A stretch of DNA of 7,658 bases from Acidobacteriota bacterium (lineage in GTDB: Bacteria; Acidobacteriota; Terriglobia; Terriglobales; Acidobacteriaceae). Below, piece by piece: positions 6,368-7,658 of the stretch. Each line of letters opens with the position of its first letter. Positions within the stretch are counted from its first letter, which is position 1. A program made the translations under genes and the position numbers. The notes beneath the pieces were generated by a model that ran no database searches, had not been told where the DNA came from, and saw only the letters and a list, made by a program, of their open reading frames with translations. Location of the stretch: assembly GCA_021811745.1 (NCBI GenBank), contig JAJZNH010000639.1, forward strand, positions 1 through 7,658, written 5' to 3'.

Positions 6368-6469
6368 TCACTCGGATTCATCGACGGTTTCGACGTCCAC
6401 AGTAGCGGCCACGACTGCCGGCGCGATGACCATCCCAACGAAGGCGAGAGCGATCAAAAGGTCATGCAT
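6368..6469 (-). CDS. 33-residue single-pass membrane microprotein
   Basis: A small gene with no recognised family. Translation from ATG 6469 gives 33 residues: a short start (MHD), one uninterrupted hydrophobic segment at about 4-22 (LLIALAFVGMVIAPAVVAA, with a central proline at 17), and an acidic tail (VDVETVDESE) with four Glu and two or three Asp. It could be one membrane span with the acidic tail outside or inside, or a signal-like peptide cut after the AxA-type end. A strong Shine-Dalgarno AGGAGGG (6480-6486) lies ten bases upstream, and that is the best evidence of translation. It is 162 bases upstream of aroF on the same strand. The open frame continues further upstream, but that translation is low-complexity and has no start signal. 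Role unknown. Confidence 0.62.
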   Translation of the reverse strand: MHDLLIALAFVGMVIAPAVVAATVDVETVDESE

Positions 6470-6486
6470 TTTCTCTATTCCCTCCT

Positions 6487-6868
6487 GTGGCTCCCTGGAA
6501 CCTGTCCACACTTGTATGGTCGCCGGGAAAGGAGAGAAAGGAAATCCCACTAAGACCAAGCCTGCTGAACGAGAGGTGGTAGGAGGTGCTCCCACGAAAG
6601 TAATCCTCAAAGGGATTGGGAGAGAGGAGTGACGGTTGGAATGCGCGCAAGCCGGGCGGGCACAAGACAGGCGTATCGCGCCAGAAAAGGCGCCTGGACT
6701 CGATGGTTGTTTGGCTTGTCCTGGTTCTGCTTTCAGGTCCCCGGCGGGGCCAGGGGTTGCGGGTTTCGTACTGGCCCCCTGGGTCACGGCTTTGGCTGGT
6801 CCGTTACCCGCTCAAGCTGGCGCTCAGGCCCACGCCGAGGGAAACGGGCGGAATCGGGGTGCAGCAGG
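6487..6868. other. Region without a supported gene between ccmD-like gene and microprotein
   Basis: Open frames on both strands here lack ribosome binding sites and give Pro/Ala/Arg-rich translations without family resemblance. What can be seen is an 8-bp inverted repeat at 6746-6778, a smaller 5-bp hairpin near 6679-6694 (GCGCC, loop AGAAAA, GGCGC), and G/A-rich stretches at 6525-6545 and 6610-6630. It should carry the terminator of the ccm genes and the promoter of the microprotein, but neither is recognisable by consensus. Confidence 0.45.
6746..6778. repeat. 8-bp inverted repeat downstream of the ccmD-like gene
   Basis: GGGGCCAG (6746-6753) and CTGGCCCC (6771-6778) are perfect reverse complements with a 17-base loop. 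The position, about 90 bases past the stop of the ccmD-like gene, fits a transcript end. No U-run follows on the minus strand, so a Rho-independent terminator is not demonstrated. Confidence 0.35.
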
Positions 6869-7108
6869 CTAGCGCGGGTGGCCGGTTGTGCGGGCGGCTT
6901 CTCGCTGCTGGGAGCGCCATTTGAGGCCCAGCCAGATCAGATAGCCGAGCTGGATGGTCCAAGTGATGGTGTAGGCGGCAACCACGAAGTGGTGGTCGAT
7001 GGCAGCGCTACGAGAGGCGAAGTGGAAGAGATCGAAGGCCCAACGGTAATCCCAACCGTACAGCGCGGCAACCGCAACGACGAACAGCACAATGGCAAGT
7101 TTTTTCAT
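6869..7108 (-). CDS. ccmD: CcmD-like small membrane protein of cytochrome c maturation
   Basis: A 79-residue membrane protein directly after ccmC, 43 bases downstream on the same strand. Residues about 4-18 form a first hydrophobic segment (possibly a signal anchor) and 41-62 a second. The second region, HHFVVAAYTITWTIQLGYLIWLG followed by basic KWRSQQRE, has the CcmD pattern of an AYxxTW span with a positively charged tail. CcmD normally helps release holo-CcmE from the CcmABC heme exporter. The assignment rests on that segment and the position after ccmC. The extra N-terminal span makes it longer than many CcmD proteins, so it could be a fusion or another family. ATG 7108 has AGGAG about six bases upstream. 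Confidence 0.68.
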   Translation of the reverse strand: MKKLAIVLFVVAVAALYGWDYRWAFDLFHFASRSAAIDHHFVVAAYTITWTIQLGYLIWLGLKWRSQQREAARTTGHPR

Positions 7109-7151
7109 CTTTTTCTCCTGGCGGAGTGAATTCTTGGCGGCAAGCCCAGGA

Positions 7152-7658
7152 TCAAGGTTCAGCGAGAGCTGCCTGGGCTTCCCTGGCGGCGATGGTCTGG
7201 CGCTGACACTCGACGTGGAAGCGCAACAACAGGATCAACACTCCCCAGGCGAACCAAGCCAGCATGTTCCAGAGGAGGACTCTCTCCATAGACCACGCCA
7301 TACCCGCGCCAGGCGAACTGCTGAAGAAGACCGGGGCGGGATGCTGCGTGCGCCACCAGCGGTTGGACATGTAGACGATCGGCACATCGAGAGCGCCAAA
7401 GATGCCAAGAACGGCTGCCAACGTCTGCATTTGCGGGCCGGCGGCAAAACGGCGCAGGAGCAGATAACTGACATAGATGAGCCACAAGACGAGGGTGGTG
7501 GTCAAACGCGCGTCCCAGGTCCACCAGATACCCCAGGCGCGCCGGCCCCAGATGGGCCCGGTGATCAGAACCACCGAACAAAAGACCACACCCACCTCGG
7601 CGCCGGCCAACGCCCAGGCATCGAACTTCTGCGCGCGGTCATGATGGTTGTGCCGGGA
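7152..7658 (-). CDS. ccmC: Cytochrome c maturation heme protein CcmC, 5' part beyond the window
   Basis: The C-terminal 168 residues of CcmC, the membrane protein that delivers heme to the periplasmic chaperone CcmE in System I cytochrome c biogenesis. The frame runs open through the window edge (no stop up to 7658), so the internal TTG/GTG codons near 7610 are not the real start. The heme-handling WWD motif WGIWWTWDARLT is at fragment residues 42-53, and the second family histidine is in WWRTQHP (H106). Four hydrophobic segments are visible (about 22-37, 54-70, 80-97 and one near the end), and the product ends in a soluble Gln/Ala-rich tail. The short length after the WWD motif and the WWRTQHP element favour CcmC over CcmF or CcsA. 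N-terminal spans and the first histidine are outside the window. Confidence 0.92.
   Translation of the reverse strand, partial: SRHNHHDRAQKFDAWALAGAEVGVVFCSVVLITGPIWGRRAWGIWWTWDARLTTTLVLWLIYVSYLLLRRFAAGPQMQTLAAVLGIFGALDVPIVYMSNRWWRTQHPAPVFFSSSPGAGMAWSMERVLLWNMLAWFAWGVLILLLRFHVECQRQTIAAREAQAALAEP

Noticed and set aside
6470..6787. Upstream extension of the microprotein frame from a GTG near 6787
   Set aside because: Pro/Ser/Ala-rich translation with no ribosome binding site before GTG, whereas ATG 6469 has a strong AGGAGGG.
1..7658. tRNA, rRNA, CRISPR array, complete insertion sequence or riboswitch
   Set aside because: Looked for cloverleaf CCA ends, regularly spaced repeats, transposase motifs and known aptamer cores; none was seen. 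Covariance-model searches could not be run.

Overview
The window looks like a piece of a high-GC bacterial chromosome. The housekeeping genes from about 2731 onward are clearly GC-rich (a sampled line near 2821 is about 68% G+C). The combination of a long Sua5-type threonylcarbamoyl-AMP synthase, a Thermotoga-like DAHP synthase, a YVTN beta-propeller lipoprotein and a CcmC/CcmD pair fits an Acidobacteriota member (Solibacter/Bryobacter-like). That taxonomic guess comes from recalled protein resemblance, not from a search.

Left part, about 1-2663, is accessory. It starts with a plus-strand exported protein of unknown function (10-834) in visibly AT-richer DNA (first 60 bases 38% G+C). Two complete type II toxin-antitoxin (TA) modules follow on the minus strand. 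The right one is an AbrB/MazE-type antitoxin (2165-2389) with a Doc/Fic toxin (1758-2168), overlapping by GTGA. The left one is a Phd/YefM-type antitoxin (1357-1584) with a VapC PIN-domain RNase (971-1360), overlapping by ATGA. The Phd-VapC module has a perfect 20-bp palindrome over its putative promoter. The two antitoxin families are paired with the opposite toxins from the textbook Phd-Doc and VapB(AbrB)-VapC modules. A gene-free stretch (2416-2730) ends in a 13-bp direct repeat that may be a relic of a mobile element and marks the change to GC-rich backbone.

Right part, 2731-7658, is backbone. The tRNA t6A gene sua5/tsaC lies on the plus strand and converges on a minus-strand set of genes. 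Read in their own direction (right to left), these are the 3' part of ccmC (cut by the window edge), a ccmD-like gene, a 382-base region with no supported gene, a 33-residue membrane microprotein with a strong ribosome binding site, aroF (DAHP synthase, all four metal ligands present), and a beta-propeller lipoprotein whose start overlaps the aroF stop by 4 bases.

No tRNA, rRNA, CRISPR array or complete insertion sequence was seen. The observations most worth following are the microprotein upstream of aroF, the reciprocal TA pairing with its palindromic operator, the possible change in the DAHP synthase feedback site, and the aroF-propeller coupling.
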